A DNA stretch of 64,000 nt, taken from positions 248,001 to 312,000 of the forward strand of contig NZ_JACSQI010000004.1 of NCBI RefSeq assembly GCF_014836715.1. Direction: 5' to 3'. Each line of letters begins with the position of its first letter. The stretch's first letter is position 1. Of the stretch, positions 18,601-28,881 are shown in pieces. Under the pieces are notes generated by a model, which was not told the origin of the DNA, ran no database searches, and saw only the letters and a list, made by a program, of their open reading frames with translations. The translations under genes and the position numbers were made by a program. This stretch comes from Escherichia whittamii (GTDB lineage Bacteria; Pseudomonadota; Gammaproteobacteria; Enterobacterales; Enterobacteriaceae).

Positions 18601-19974
18601 ATGTTGCGTCGTTCTCTTATTTTTCTGGTGCTGTTGAGTGCGGGATGTGTCTCGCTCGATCCCCACTACAGCACGCCTGAATCCCCAATCCCTGCGACCT
18701 TGCCGGGAACACAGGGGCAGGGGAAAGCAATCAGCCAGGACTGGCAACAGGTGATCCACGATCCCCGATTGCAGCAGGTGGTGACCATTGCACTGAACAG
18801 TAACCGCGATGTGCAAAAAGCGATTGCTGATATTGACTCAGCACGGGCGCTATATGGGCAAACTAATGCGTCGTTATTCCCGACGGTAAATGCGGCCTTA
18901 AGCTCGACCCGCAGCCGTTCGCTGGCGAATGGCACGGGAACCGCTGCCGAGGCAGATGGCGCGGTGTCCAGCTTTACGTTAGATCTGTTTGGTCGTAATC
19001 GGAGTTTGTCACGGGCGGCGCGGGAAACCTGGCTTGCCAGCGAATTTACAGCCCAAAACACTCGCTTAACGCTGATTGCCGAAATCAGCACCGCCTGGCT
19101 GACTCTGGCGGCTGATAACAGCAACCTGGCCCTGGCAAAAGAAACGATGGTCAGTGCAGAGAACTCATTGAAAATTATCCAGCGCCAGCAGCAGGTTGGC
19201 ACGGCGGCAGCGACAGATGTCAGTGAGGCGATGAGTGTCTATCAGCAGGCGCGCGCCAGCGTTGCCAGCTATCAGACGCAAGTGATGCAGGATAAAAATG
19301 CTCTGAACTTACTGGCTGGCACAACACTGGCAGAAAATCTGCTACCGGAAACACTGGAAAGCCTGCCGGAACAGATGATAAGCCTGGTTCCTGCGGGAGT
19401 GTCATCTGAAGTTTTGCTGCGTCGCCCGGATATTCAGGAGGCAGAACATAATCTGAAGAGCGCCAATGCGGATATTGGCGCCGCGCGGGCTAACTTTTTT
19501 CCGACTATTTCGCTGACTGCAAGTGCTGGCGTCGGCAGTGACGCATTATCGTCGCTGTTCAGCCACGGAATGCAGGTCTGGTCATTTGCGCCATCGGTAA
19601 CATTACCGCTGTTCACCGGCGGCAGTAATCTGGCGCAGCTTCGTTACGCAGAAGCGCAAAAGCGTGGGCTTATTGCCACCTATGAGAAAACCGTTCAAAG
19701 CGCGTTTAAAGATGTCGCTAACGCACTGGCTCGACGGGACACGCTTGAAGAACAACTGGATGCGCAGCGTCAGTATGTCAAAGCTGAACAACAAACGGTC
19801 GATATTGGCCTGCGTCGCTATCAAGCCGGCGTCGGTGATTACCTGACCGTGTTGACGGCACAACGCAGCTTGTGGAGCGCGCAGCAGGAGCTACTGGCAC
19901 TGCAACTGACTGATTTCACAAATCGGGTAACACTCTGGCAGTCGCTGGGCGGCGGCATGTCATCACTCAAGTAA
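18601..19974 (+). CDS. Outer-membrane efflux channel lipoprotein (NodT/OprM family)
   Basis: This is the TolC-like exit duct of the pump, 457 residues. The lipobox LSAGC puts the lipidated Cys at residue 16, as in OprM and unlike TolC, which is not lipidated. The two repeated halves carry the alpha-helical barrel, with the typical EVLLRRPDIQEAEHNL and GLRRYQAGVGDYLTVLTAQRSL segments. It begins three bases after the RND stop. Having its own channel means the pump does not need TolC, which is encoded elsewhere. Confidence 0.92.
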   Translation: MLRRSLIFLVLLSAGCVSLDPHYSTPESPIPATLPGTQGQGKAISQDWQQVIHDPRLQQVVTIALNSNRDVQKAIADIDSARALYGQTNASLFPTVNAALSSTRSRSLANGTGTAAEADGAVSSFTLDLFGRNRSLSRAARETWLASEFTAQNTRLTLIAEISTAWLTLAADNSNLALAKETMVSAENSLKIIQRQQQVGTAAATDVSEAMSVYQQARASVASYQTQVMQDKNALNLLAGTTLAENLLPETLESLPEQMISLVPAGVSSEVLLRRPDIQEAEHNLKSANADIGAARANFFPTISLTASAGVGSDALSSLFSHGMQVWSFAPSVTLPLFTGGSNLAQLRYAEAQKRGLIATYEKTVQSAFKDVANALARRDTLEEQLDAQRQYVKAEQQTVDIGLRRYQAGVGDYLTVLTAQRSLWSAQQELLALQLTDFTNRVTLWQSLGGGMSSLK

Positions 19975-19982
19975 GGAATAGT

Positions 19983-21146
19983 ATGGCTAGAGTTTCTCTT
20001 TCATGGGCATTGATTCTTGGTCTTTTAGCCGGTATCGGCCCGATGTGTACCGACCTTTATTTGCCCGCATTACCTGAAATGTCGGAGCAACTGGCGACAA
20101 CCACGACTATAACGCAATTAACGCTGACCGCGTCACTGATCGGTCTTGGCGTCGGGCAACTGTTATTTGGCCCTCTGAGCGACAAAATAGGGCGTAAACG
20201 CCCGTTAATATTGTCGTTGCTATTGTTTATTGCCTCCTCCATTTTGTGTGCGACAACTAACAATATTTACTGGCTGGTAGTCTGGCGTTTTATTCAGGGG
20301 ATCGCGGGGGCAGGTGGTTCGGTGCTCTCCCGTTCTATTGCTCGTGACAAATATCAGGGGGTAACGCTGACCCAGTTCTTTGCGTTGTTAATGACGGTGA
20401 ATGGCCTGGCTCCGGTGTTGTCGCCAGTGTTGGGTGGTTACATTGTCAGTACTTTTGACTGGCGTATTTTATTCTGGGTGATGGCAGGAATCAGCATCGT
20501 ACTGTTGTTGGGGTGCCTGTTGTTTATCAATGAGACGTTGCCAGAAAATAAAAGGGGATCATCATTGCTATTAACCGGACGAAGTGTGGTGCAGAACCGC
20601 CGTTTTATGCGCTTTTGCCTGATTCAAAGTTTTATGCTGGCAGGCTTGTTTGCGTACATCGGCTCTTCATCTTTCGTATTACAGAAAGAGTTTGGCTTTA
20701 GCCCAATGCAATTCAGCCTGGTGTTTGGCCTTAACGGTATCGGACTTATCATCGCTTCATGGATCTTCTCACGGCTGGCCCGACGGATTAACACAATGAA
20801 ATTGTTGAGAGGCGGCCTGGTAGCGGCGATTTTGTGTGCATCGCTCACTGTCTTGTGTGCATGGTTGCAGTTACCTATTCCGGCGCTGGTGGCATTATTT
20901 TTCACCATCGCATTTTGTAGTGGCATAGGCACTGTTGGTGGGGCAGAGGCAATGAGTGCGGTAGGGACACAAGAATCAGGAACGGCGTCTGCGCTGATGG
21001 GGATGAGCATGTTTGTTTTTGGCGGTATAGCCGCGCCATTGTCGGGATTTGGAGGGGAAACGCTGTTAAAAATGAGCCTGGCGATTACGGTGTGTTACAC
21101 GCTGGCATTGCTGGTAGCACTCACCAGAATCGGCAATCAGAAGTAA
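19983..21146 (+). CDS. Bcr/CflA-type MFS drug exporter
   Basis: A 387-residue major-facilitator protein of the DHA1 drug:proton antiporter group with about twelve hydrophobic helices. The motif between helices 2 and 3 is GPLSDKIGRKRP, and the helix-1 segment PMCTDLYLPALPEM is typical of the Bcr/CflA/CmlA branch. AAGGAATAGT precedes the ATG, eight bases after the channel gene, so it is the last gene of the pump operon. A single-component exporter joined to a tripartite pump could hand substrate to the periplasm for the RND unit; that is inference. Substrate unknown. Confidence 0.88.
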   Translation: MARVSLSWALILGLLAGIGPMCTDLYLPALPEMSEQLATTTTITQLTLTASLIGLGVGQLLFGPLSDKIGRKRPLILSLLLFIASSILCATTNNIYWLVVWRFIQGIAGAGGSVLSRSIARDKYQGVTLTQFFALLMTVNGLAPVLSPVLGGYIVSTFDWRILFWVMAGISIVLLLGCLLFINETLPENKRGSSLLLTGRSVVQNRRFMRFCLIQSFMLAGLFAYIGSSSFVLQKEFGFSPMQFSLVFGLNGIGLIIASWIFSRLARRINTMKLLRGGLVAAILCASLTVLCAWLQLPIPALVALFFTIAFCSGIGTVGGAEAMSAVGTQESGTASALMGMSMFVFGGIAAPLSGFGGETLLKMSLAITVCYTLALLVALTRIGNQK

Positions 21147-21160
21147 TGGCTTAATGAATG

Positions 21161-21197
21161 CCTCATTCTGACGGGGATTTCCCCTGTCAGAATGAGG
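21161..21197. terminator. Strong bidirectional terminator between the efflux operon and sapF
   Basis: A 12-bp perfect stem (21161-21172 with 21186-21197) is extended by an inner GGGG/CCCC stem (21173-21176, 21181-21184) with one bulged T and an ATTT loop. It lies between convergent genes, 14 bases after the MFS stop and 9 before the end of sapF. It marks the right border of the accessory island. Confidence 0.85.
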
Positions 21198-21206
21198 CGC
21201 CGAACA

Positions 21207-22013
21207 TTAACGATCTTTACGCCACGCATCCGCCGTCAACGCTTCGCCAAAGTGGCCGGAAATAAGCCGTTTGGTGAGTTCATGCAGCGGCGACGCTAAC
21301 ACATCCGCAGTACTACCACGTTCGACGACCTCGCCCTGATGCATCACCAGAACCTGGTCGCTGATGTGCTTCATCATCCCGATATGCTGGGTAACATAAA
21401 TATAAGAAATACCCTGTTTCTCTTGTAACTCCAGCATCAGGTTAATTAGCTGCGAACGCATCGACATATCCAGCGAGGCGAGGGCTTCATCGGCAATAAT
21501 AACTTTTGGGCGCAATATCAGCGCTCGCGCCAGCCCCAGACGCTGTTTTTGCCCGGGTGCCAACATATGCGGATAGTAGCTGACGTGATCCGGTAGCAGA
21601 CCGACCATACGCATTGTTTCAATTATCTGTTTCCGGCGCTGTTCCGGTTCCAGGTCTGTGTTCAAACGCAGTGGAAAATCAAGGATCTGCGAAATACGTT
21701 GACGCGGATTCAACGAGGTGGACGGATCCTGAAATATCATGCGAATACGCTGGCTTCGGAAGGAGTAATCGCCAAAATGCAGCGGATGATCGTCAATCAA
21801 TAACTCACCGCTGGTTGGCTCAATCATTCCTGCCAGCATCTTTGCCAGCGTCGATTTACCGGAACCGTTCTCACCAATAATCGCCAACGTCTGGCGTTCA
21901 CGCAGCGTAAAGCTCAATGGTTTTACCGCTTCTACTGTCTGGCGGCGAAACCAGCCGGTCCTGTAGCGGAACGTTTTGCTTAAATTACGCACTTCGAGCA
22001 GAGTTTCTATCAT
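21207..22013 (-). CDS. sapF: Sap ABC transporter ATP-binding protein SapF
   Basis: This is one of two ATPases of the SapABCDF transporter, first described for antimicrobial-peptide resistance in Salmonella; in E. coli SapBCDF is reported as a putrescine exporter. The 268-residue protein has Walker A GENGSGKST, a Q-loop (FQDPSTSLNP), a signature region and Walker B VIIADEALASLD. The signature reads MLAPGQKQRLGLARAL rather than LSGGQ, a normal variation in Dpp/Opp relatives. It is the last gene of the operon, one base after sapD. Confidence 0.96.
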   Translation of the reverse strand: MIETLLEVRNLSKTFRYRTGWFRRQTVEAVKPLSFTLRERQTLAIIGENGSGKSTLAKMLAGMIEPTSGELLIDDHPLHFGDYSFRSQRIRMIFQDPSTSLNPRQRISQILDFPLRLNTDLEPEQRRKQIIETMRMVGLLPDHVSYYPHMLAPGQKQRLGLARALILRPKVIIADEALASLDMSMRSQLINLMLELQEKQGISYIYVTQHIGMMKHISDQVLVMHQGEVVERGSTADVLASPLHELTKRLISGHFGEALTADAWRKDR

Positions 22014-22014
22014 C

Positions 22015-23007
22015 TCACTCTTTCTCCATGTTCAGCGGGAAATGACAGGCATAGAGATGATTTTTCGCCCCCGTCAGGCGCGGCGTCACAATGCATTCTC
22101 GTTGTGCATACGGGCAACGCGGCCCAAGACGACACCCAATCGGTAACTGTTCCAGCAGCGGGATGGCGCCCGGCAAAGTATTGAGGCGACTTTTATGCGG
22201 CATTGCGCTGCCGAAATCCGGTATCGCGCGGATCAGCGCCTGGGTGTAAGGATGATGCGGCATCGTCACTAGCTCCTTACTCGGCGCGGTTTCCACTGTT
22301 TGTCCGCAGTAAAGCACGTTGATTTTGTCCGCCCATTGACTAAGCATTTGTAAGTCATGACTAATAAGCAAAATAGTGGTGTTGCTGTTTTGATTCAAAC
22401 GCGTCAGCAGGCGAAATATTTGCGCCTGGGTAGTAGGCTCCATCGAGTTGGTCGGCTCGTCAGCAATCAGCAGACGCGGTTGATTCGCCAGTGCGATGGC
22501 AATCATCACTTTCTGGCATTCACCTTCGGTCAACTCGTACGGGAAACTGCGCATCGCATCTTTATGATCTTTAATCCCCACGCGGTGTAACAACTCAATG
22601 GCGCGACGTTTTCGCCAGCCAAAACGTTGCCACCAACGGCCTTTATAGGTCCAGGCTGGGATGTTCTGCATCAACTGACGACCGACACGTTCCGATGGAT
22701 CAAGACACGATTGCGGTTCCTGAAAGATCATCGACACGTTGTGTCCAACCAGTTTGCGCCGTTCGCGTGCGGAAAGACGCAGCAAATCGATATCATCAAA
22801 ACGCATTCGGTCAGCGGTAACACGCCAGTTATCTTTATTAACCCCACAAATCGCTTTCGCAATCAAACTTTTGCCGGAGCCGGATTCGCCAACAAGTCCG
22901 CGAATTTCACCTTCGTTTAAGGTCATACTCACGCGGTCGACGGCTTTAACCCACTCATCACCGGTTTTAAACTCAATGGTCAGGTTACGAATATCCAATA
23001 ATGGCAT
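22015..23007 (-). CDS. sapD: Sap ABC transporter ATP-binding protein SapD
   Basis: This is the second ATPase of the Sap system, 330 residues, also needed for ATP stimulation of Trk potassium uptake in E. coli. Walker A is GESGSGKSL, the Q-loop [10 protein letters not shown] and Walker [13 protein letters not shown]. The C-terminal peptide-transporter extension contains the cysteines of [14 protein letters not shown], as in OppD/DppD proteins that bind a 4Fe-4S cluster. The signature is degenerate ([12 protein letters not shown]), as in known SapD. The start overlaps the sapC stop by one base. Confidence 0.96.
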   Translation of the reverse strand: MPLLDIRNLTIEFKTGDEWVKAVDRVSMTLNEGEIRGLVGESGSGKSLIAKAICGVNKDNWRVTADRMRFDDIDLLRLSARERRKLVGHNVSMIFQEPQSCLDPSERVGRQLMQNIPAWTYKGRWWQRFGWRKRRAIELLHRVGIKDHKDAMRSFPYELTEGECQKVMIAIALANQPRLLIADEPTNSMEPTTQAQIFRLLTRLNQNSNTTILLISHDLQMLSQWADKINVLYCGQTVETAPSKELVTMPHHPYTQALIRAIPDFGSAMPHKSRLNTLPGAIPLLEQLPIGCRLGPRCPYAQRECIVTPRLTGAKNHLYACHFPLNMEKE

Positions 23008-23897
23008 TATTCCACCCCCGCAATAATTGCACGACGCACACCATCACCAAGGAGGTTAACCAACAACACGCTGATCATAATTGCCGCACCAGGCAGCATG
23101 ACGGTCCACGGGGCGACATAAATCAGTTCCAGAGCATCACCAAGCATCGCCCCCCATTCAGGCGAAGGCAGTTGCGCGCCGAGGTCAAGAAAGCCCAGCG
23201 CGGCAATGTCAAGAATTGCCATTGATAGTGCACGAGTGATCTCGGTGACCAGTCCGGCAGTGATATTAGGTAAAACAGCAAACCAGAGAATATTCAGTGT
23301 TGATGCGCCATCCAGACGGGCGGCGATAACGTACTCTTTTTCCAGTTCGTCATGCACCATGCTGTAAATCGAACGCACCATACGCGGCAGTAGCGCCAGC
23401 CAGACGGCAAACATGGCATGCGACAAACTCGGTCCGGCAAATGCCACTACGATAATTGCCAACAGTAGGGACGGAATCGCCAACAAAGTATCCAGAATAT
23501 GGTTTAGCACCGCTGACCGTAGACCGTGCGTTGCACCGGCGAAGGTGCCAAGTACCAGACCACAGATCGTCGCGGCAAGCGTCACCACAAATGCGCCCCC
23601 CACGGTAGGTGCTGCTCCACTCAATAAACGACTTAAAACGTCGCGTCCCAGGTCGTCGGTCCCCAGGAAGAAAGAGACTTCGCCATAGCGTGACCATGAC
23701 GGCGGCAACAATTGATAACCAAGAAATTGCTGGTCGATGCCGTAAGGCGCAAACCAGCTACCAAAAATACACAGCACCGCAAGCCCCGCGCAGCCGTACA
23801 GGCCGACCATCGCAGAGGCGTCTCCATAGAATTTGCGCCAGGCAGTACGCAGCGTGCCCGGCGGGCGCTTCTCGCTGTATACGCTATCGTAAGGCAT
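23007..23897 (-). CDS. sapC: Sap ABC transporter permease SapC
   Basis: A 296-residue inner-membrane permease of the DppC/OppC type. Six hydrophobic helices are predictable. The cytoplasmic EAA-like coupling loop reads [26 protein letters not shown]. Its start lies inside the end of sapB (14-base overlap) and its stop touches sapD, so the whole operon is translationally coupled. Confidence 0.96.
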   Translation of the reverse strand: MPYDSVYSEKRPPGTLRTAWRKFYGDASAMVGLYGCAGLAVLCIFGSWFAPYGIDQQFLGYQLLPPSWSRYGEVSFFLGTDDLGRDVLSRLLSGAAPTVGGAFVVTLAATICGLVLGTFAGATHGLRSAVLNHILDTLLAIPSLLLAIIVVAFAGPSLSHAMFAVWLALLPRMVRSIYSMVHDELEKEYVIAARLDGASTLNILWFAVLPNITAGLVTEITRALSMAILDIAALGFLDLGAQLPSPEWGAMLGDALELIYVAPWTVMLPGAAIMISVLLVNLLGDGVRRAIIAGVE

Positions 23898-24849
23898 ACC
23901 ATTCCTTATGTTTCAGAGGGTTAGCCATGGCACCCAAAATATCAGATATCACGTTAATAATAATGACCAATGAACCGCACACCATTACTCCGGCGGAAAT
24001 GGCGGCATAATCTTGTTGGCGGATGGCGTTAATTAACCAGCGCCCCAATCCTGGCCAGCTAAACACCATTTCGGTGATCATCGCCAGCGTCAGCATAGTG
24101 GAAAACTGTAAACCCAGACGTGGAATCACTGGCGGCAACGCGTTATGCAGTACGTGGCGACGCAAAATAGTTAAGCGTGACAAACCACGGGTCGCTGCTG
24201 CTTTTACATAGTTCTGGTCATAGACTTCGATGGTGCTGATACGCATCAGTCGGATCACTTCGGTCGTTGGCGCAACCGACAAGGTAATGACTGGCAGCAC
24301 CATATGGCGAAGTGCACTCATGATCATTTCATCCCGCCACGGCGAGTCCGAAAGCCAGGCGTCAATCAGCGCAAAACCGGTAATCGGTTTCACTTCGTAG
24401 AGCAGATCGAAACGCCCTGAAACGGGCAGCCAGCCCAACGTCAGCGAACAAAACAGCGTCAGCAGTAACGCGAGCCAGAAAACCGGGATGGAAAAACCCA
24501 GCAACGCGATGGCGTTGATCAAGTTATCCTGCCACTTATGGCGAGTAATTCCGGCAATCATGCCCACCGGGATCCCGACAATCAGTGCAAAACCGAAGGC
24601 GAGGATGCACAACTCCATCGTTGCCGGAAAGACTTCTTTTAACTGTTCGGCAATAGGCTGCCCGTTAATGCTGGAAACACCAAAATCCCAGTGGATCAGT
24701 CCGTTAAACCAGAACACCCAGGCATTCCACAGTGACGCGCCTTGTAACGGCGCGTGTGGAGTGAAATAGCTCAAACTGAAGCCAACGAAGGTCAGCAGGA
24801 ATAAGGTGACGATTAATAACAAAATACGACGTAAGGTGAAGATAATCAT
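23884..24849 (-). CDS. sapB: Sap ABC transporter permease SapB
   Basis: A 321-residue permease of the DppB/OppB type that pairs with SapC. The N-terminal helix is [19 protein letters not shown] and the coupling loop reads [27 protein letters not shown] overlap with the sapA stop. It matches E. coli SapB closely. Confidence 0.96.
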   Translation of the reverse strand: MIIFTLRRILLLIVTLFLLTFVGFSLSYFTPHAPLQGASLWNAWVFWFNGLIHWDFGVSSINGQPIAEQLKEVFPATMELCILAFGFALIVGIPVGMIAGITRHKWQDNLINAIALLGFSIPVFWLALLLTLFCSLTLGWLPVSGRFDLLYEVKPITGFALIDAWLSDSPWRDEMIMSALRHMVLPVITLSVAPTTEVIRLMRISTIEVYDQNYVKAAATRGLSRLTILRRHVLHNALPPVIPRLGLQFSTMLTLAMITEMVFSWPGLGRWLINAIRQQDYAAISAGVMVCGSLVIIINVISDILGAMANPLKHKEWYALR

Positions 24850-26489
24850 GGTTTTTTCACCTCTTCTTGCTTCTCACGATACACCCCCGCGAAGGAGGCG
24901 TTACCGAACGGGCTCAGTACCAGACCTTTAATATCGTAACGGTAGGCTTGCAAGCGCAGTGATGAGGCCAGCGGCAGAATGGGCAGTTCCTCCGCCAGAA
25001 TGCTTTGTGCTTCATCATAGGCTTCAATACGCGCCGCCAGTTGCTGCGAGGAGAGGGCCTTACGCAACACGCTGTCGAATTTCGGATCACACCAGTGTGC
25101 AAGGTTGGTTTGCGAGTGAATAGCCGCGCAGCTGAGTAACGGACGGAAGAAACTGTCCGGGTCGTTACTGTCCGTCGCCCAACCGGCTAACGTCAGATCA
25201 TGACTCATATCCATCAACCGCGCCTCCTGAAAACGACCTTCTACCGGCACAATCACCACTTTCACGCCAACCTGCGCCATATCCGCCTGAATCAGTTCGG
25301 CGGTTTTCAGCGGACTGGGGTTCCATGCCTGCGATCGCGTTGGCACCCACAGTTTCAGCGTTAAGTTTTCCAGCCCCAGGGCTTTCAGTTGTTCGCGCGA
25401 TTTCGCTGGGTTGTATTCAGTAATTTTAGCCTCGTTGTCATAAGCCCACGAGGCGCGCGGTAAAATAGAGGCCGCAGTTTCAGCCGTACCATAATAGATG
25501 GATTGCATCAGGCGCTGGTTATTGATTGCCAGTGCCAGCGCATGGCGGACCGCCGGATTATTTAGCGGCGGTTTAGCGGTGTTAAACGCCAGATAGGCGA
25601 CGTTCATCCCCGGACGCAGCGTTAAACGCAAACGCGGGTCGTCGCGCAAAATGGATAACTGGCTGGCGGCAGGCCAGGCCAGGACGTCACATTCACCGGT
25701 CAGGAGTTTCGACAACCGTCCTGTACCGCCGGAACCTAAATCCACCACCACCTGTGGCATCAAAGGTTTGCCACGCCAGAAATCATCATGACGTTGTAAG
25801 CGAATATATTGCCCCGTGCGATTTTCCGACAGTTTATACGGCCCGGTGCCGACCGGCTGACGGTCGAGTAGCTCCTGGCGATCTTCTTTCTCTAATTTCT
25901 GCCCATATTCAGCAGACATTACCGACGCATAATGGGTCGCAAGGTGCCACAAAAAAGAAGCATCCGGCTGGGCGAGACGGAACTCAACAGTATGATTATC
26001 CAGCTTGCGGACGCTTTTAACGTTATCGGCAAATTGCAGACTGTCGAAATAGGGGAAGTTACTACCGTTGACGTTATGCCACGGGTTGTTGCGGTCAAAA
26101 ATCCGTTGGAAGGTAAACACCACATCATCGGCATTCATTTTGCGAGAGGGAGTAAACCAGGCGGTTTTTTGAAACGGGACATCGCGACGCAGGTGGAAGC
26201 GATAGGTCGCGCCGTTGTCGAGCACTTCCCAGCTTTCGGCAAGTTCCGGCATCAGGCGATAGGTATAGGGATCGACATCCAGCAGTCGATCATAAAACTG
26301 GGCGGCAAGGGTATCGACAATTAACCCACTGCTCGCTTTGGATGGGTTAAAGGTGTTGACTTGCCCGCTGACGCAATAGACAAAACCGCTGTCGCGGATA
26401 TCAGCATGCGGGGTGGGTTCAGGCGCGGCTTTTGCCTGACCACTTACAAGTCCAGCAATCACCAAAAGAGACGATAATACCTGGCGCAT
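24846..26489 (-). CDS. sapA: Sap periplasmic substrate-binding protein SapA
   Basis: A 547-residue periplasmic binding protein of the SBP_bac_5 family. It is the soluble subunit of the Sap system and in several pathogens binds antimicrobial peptides or haem. The signal peptide is [21 protein letters not shown], cleaved before APEP. The dipeptide/oligopeptide-binding fold is visible from segments such as [19 protein letters not shown] and [13 protein letters not shown]. First gene of the leftward operon. Confidence 0.96.
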   Translation of the reverse strand: MRQVLSSLLVIAGLVSGQAKAAPEPTPHADIRDSGFVYCVSGQVNTFNPSKASSGLIVDTLAAQFYDRLLDVDPYTYRLMPELAESWEVLDNGATYRFHLRRDVPFQKTAWFTPSRKMNADDVVFTFQRIFDRNNPWHNVNGSNFPYFDSLQFADNVKSVRKLDNHTVEFRLAQPDASFLWHLATHYASVMSAEYGQKLEKEDRQELLDRQPVGTGPYKLSENRTGQYIRLQRHDDFWRGKPLMPQVVVDLGSGGTGRLSKLLTGECDVLAWPAASQLSILRDDPRLRLTLRPGMNVAYLAFNTAKPPLNNPAVRHALALAINNQRLMQSIYYGTAETAASILPRASWAYDNEAKITEYNPAKSREQLKALGLENLTLKLWVPTRSQAWNPSPLKTAELIQADMAQVGVKVVIVPVEGRFQEARLMDMSHDLTLAGWATDSNDPDSFFRPLLSCAAIHSQTNLAHWCDPKFDSVLRKALSSQQLAARIEAYDEAQSILAEELPILPLASSLRLQAYRYDIKGLVLSPFGNASFAGVYREKQEEVKKP

Positions 26490-26814
26490 AATATTAAGGG
26501 ATTTTATGTAAAGAGGCTATCTTACTAATATTTAATGACATTTGCCATTACCGTTTGTTTTCAGGGGTAATAATGAGGGCCAGGTGGTTGGTCGTCGCAC
26601 TGGATGTGTCGCCATCTGTTCAACATTCGTACCCGTGATTTCTCTATAACTATAACTCACAGAACAACTTAGCGAGGAGCAGGGCGGCGCGAACCTGATA
26701 AACTCGTTACCGCTGGCTTGAGATTGCTGACAAAGTGCGGCACGTTTTTAACCGGATGCGGCGAGAAAGCCTTCTCCGGCCAACAATACTGACCGAGCGT
26801 CCGTAATTAAATGG
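26490..26814. other. Gap between sapA and ymjA with one REP-like element
   Basis: 325 bases without a gene. It must hold the sap promoter at its left side (AT-rich, 26500-26560), though I could not pick one box pair with confidence. Bases 26751-26782 form an imperfect REP-type hairpin (CCGGATGCGGCG ... CCTTCTCCGGCC). Nothing else stands out. Confidence 0.6.
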
Positions 26815-27060
26815 TTACTCATTACCCCATTGATTCAAAAACTCTGCGATTTCATCAATGCGTACGGGGTTAATTCCTGCTTCAGCGGCCATATCATGCT
26901 GGGCTTCTTCGCTGATCTCTTCATTGTTCATCAAACGGGTGAGCAGTAACTGGAAGTAGTGGGCCAGTGGCGTGCGTTCATCTTCTGCGACAGGTTTGGC
27001 GCATTCGGTCGCGTACTCATCGGCAATATCAAAATATTTCAGTGGGATATCATGGTTCAT
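26815..27060 (-). CDS. ymjA: DUF2543 family protein YmjA
   Basis: An 81-residue acidic, helical protein of unknown function, matching E. coli YmjA ([19 protein letters not shown]... ending FLNQWGNE). No signal peptide or membrane segment. The start is preceded by CAGGGGCAAAC on the coding strand, a plausible ribosome site. It lies alone between sap and puuP. Confidence 0.9.
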   Translation of the reverse strand: MNHDIPLKYFDIADEYATECAKPVAEDERTPLAHYFQLLLTRLMNNEEISEEAQHDMAAEAGINPVRIDEIAEFLNQWGNE

Positions 27061-27148
27061 TGTTTGCCCCTGGGGTTAATGCGCTACGCATAGGGGCGGA
27101 TGATAGCACTCGTGATCCGGGTCATACATCTTTTTATAGATAATAGGG

Positions 27149-27181
27149 CGGCGCATTACCCTGCCTGAGGGTAATGCGCCG
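27149..27181. terminator. Hairpin between ymjA and puuP
   Basis: A perfect 14-bp inverted repeat (27149-27162 with 27168-27181) with a 5-nt loop lies 13 bases past the puuP stop. There is no proper T tract on the minus strand, so it may act by stabilising the puuP transcript end. Confidence 0.6.
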
Positions 27182-27193
27182 AGCATCCAACAA

Positions 27194-28579
27194 TTACGTC
27201 TCGCTAACCGGCATTCTGTCACCCTCGTACAGCGGCACTTTGCGATAACGTCGTACCAGATACCACAGATACGCCCCGCCCAGCGAGGCCCACACCAGGC
27301 CTAACGTCAGCGAGGTAGCTTCGAGGTTAACCCACAGCACGCCCACCGTCAGCGCGCCAACCAGCGGCATCAGCAAATAGTGGAAGTGTTCCTTCCAGCT
27401 TTTATTCATTCCTTTGCGACGCCAGAAGTGATTAAACACCGACAGATTAACGAAGGTAAACGCCACCAGTGCACCGAAGTTAATCAGCGCCGTGGCGGTG
27501 ACTAAATCGAAGAACAGCGCCGACAATGCCACAATCCCGACCATAATGACGTTCAACGCAGGCGTGCGCCATTTCGGATGGACATAGCCAAACACGCGTT
27601 CCGGGAACACATTGTCACGCCCCATGACATACAGCAGACGCGAGACGCTGGCATGTGAAGCCAGGCCAGACGCTAATGTGTTCACAAACGTGGTGCAGAG
27701 GAAAATCGACTGGAACAGCTTGCCGCCGACGTACAGCGCAATCTCCGGCAGCGCGGCATCCGGGTCTTTAAAGCGGCTGATATCCGGGAAGAACAGTTGC
27801 ATAAAGAACGACGCAGCGATAAAGATAACGCCGCCGTACACCGCCGTCAGGAAGATGGCTTTCGGGATGACGCGTGCGGCATTAGGCGTCTCTTCCGAAA
27901 GCGTGGTCACCGCATCAAAGCCGAGGAACGAGAAGCAGACGATCGTCGCCCCGGTAATAATTGGGATCAGATGCGCGTTCTCGCTGATAAACGGCTGAAG
28001 TGACCAGACTGTGCCAACACCTTCTCCTTTATGCAGGCCCTGAACCACCAGGAAGATAAACACCACCATAATGGAGATTTGCACCAGCACAAACAGGGTA
28101 TTGAAGTTGGCGACCAGGTTGACGCTCTTCAGATTCGCGGCGGTTAAAATGGCGACGAACGTCACTACCCACACCCACGGCGGCACTTCCGGGAAGAGGG
28201 CGGAGAGATAGATTTTCGCCAACAGTACGTTGATCATTGGCAAAAAGAGATAATCCAGCAGCGATGACCAGCCGACCATAAAGCCAACGTGCGGGTTAAT
28301 CGACTTTTGCGCGTAGGTATAGGCTGAACCGGCTTCCGGAAACTGGCGAACCAGTTTGCCGTAGCTGATAGCGGTAAACAGCACGCCCGCCAGCGCCAGC
28401 AAATAGGACGCTGGAACGTGGCCGTCGCTGATGCCGGAGACAATGCCAAAGGTATCGAACACGGTCATTGGCGTAAGATAGGCAAGCCCCATCATCACCA
28501 CCTGCCACAGCTTCAGCGACTTACGCAGTTTAGTTTTGCCGGGTTGTGCGGCGATATTCAGCGGTGAATTAATAGCCAT
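27194..28579 (-). CDS. puuP: Putrescine importer PuuP
   Basis: PuuP is an APC-family amine/amino-acid permease that imports putrescine for the Puu degradation pathway. The 461 residues form about twelve hydrophobic helices, with the first-helix segment [16 protein letters not shown] and the [18 protein letters not shown] segment typical of the family. I start at MAINSPLN (28579), preceded by GGGGAGG; an 18-residue longer frame reaches 28633. It lies downstream of puuA on the same strand and is part of the PuuR regulon. Confidence 0.95.
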   Translation of the reverse strand: MAINSPLNIAAQPGKTKLRKSLKLWQVVMMGLAYLTPMTVFDTFGIVSGISDGHVPASYLLALAGVLFTAISYGKLVRQFPEAGSAYTYAQKSINPHVGFMVGWSSLLDYLFLPMINVLLAKIYLSALFPEVPPWVWVVTFVAILTAANLKSVNLVANFNTLFVLVQISIMVVFIFLVVQGLHKGEGVGTVWSLQPFISENAHLIPIITGATIVCFSFLGFDAVTTLSEETPNAARVIPKAIFLTAVYGGVIFIAASFFMQLFFPDISRFKDPDAALPEIALYVGGKLFQSIFLCTTFVNTLASGLASHASVSRLLYVMGRDNVFPERVFGYVHPKWRTPALNVIMVGIVALSALFFDLVTATALINFGALVAFTFVNLSVFNHFWRRKGMNKSWKEHFHYLLMPLVGALTVGVLWVNLEATSLTLGLVWASLGGAYLWYLVRRYRKVPLYEGDRMPVSET

Positions 28580-28881
28580 AATTGCTGCCTCCCCTGCGTA
28601 ATAAGGTTTGCGGTCGTGTCGACCTGAAATCAAACCTGTTTAGCAAGGGAAGCAAAGGGGGCGGAGTCCAGTCAGTCGCAGGGAGGGCGCATACGCAGCC
28701 TCCCTCGCCATGCGGGGATTTAATCATCGGCATCATCTCATTTCCTCGTCACAGTCTTAATCGTTAACGGAAGCCCGTTGCCGCCTGCGTTCCATAACGC
28801 GACATCCGGGAAATGTCTGGATTACCAGCAAATGTCAGGCCTGGCTCCGCTCAGGCCGATGAAACAACCCCGCAAGGGGTA
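28580..28881. other. puuA-puuP intergenic region with a hairpin
   Basis: About 300 bases with no gene. GGCCTG (28838-28843) pairs with CAGGCC (28852-28857) around an 8-nt loop, about 25 bases past the puuA stop, and probably limits read-through to puuP. The remainder is unremarkable; a separate puuP promoter would have to lie here. Confidence 0.5.
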
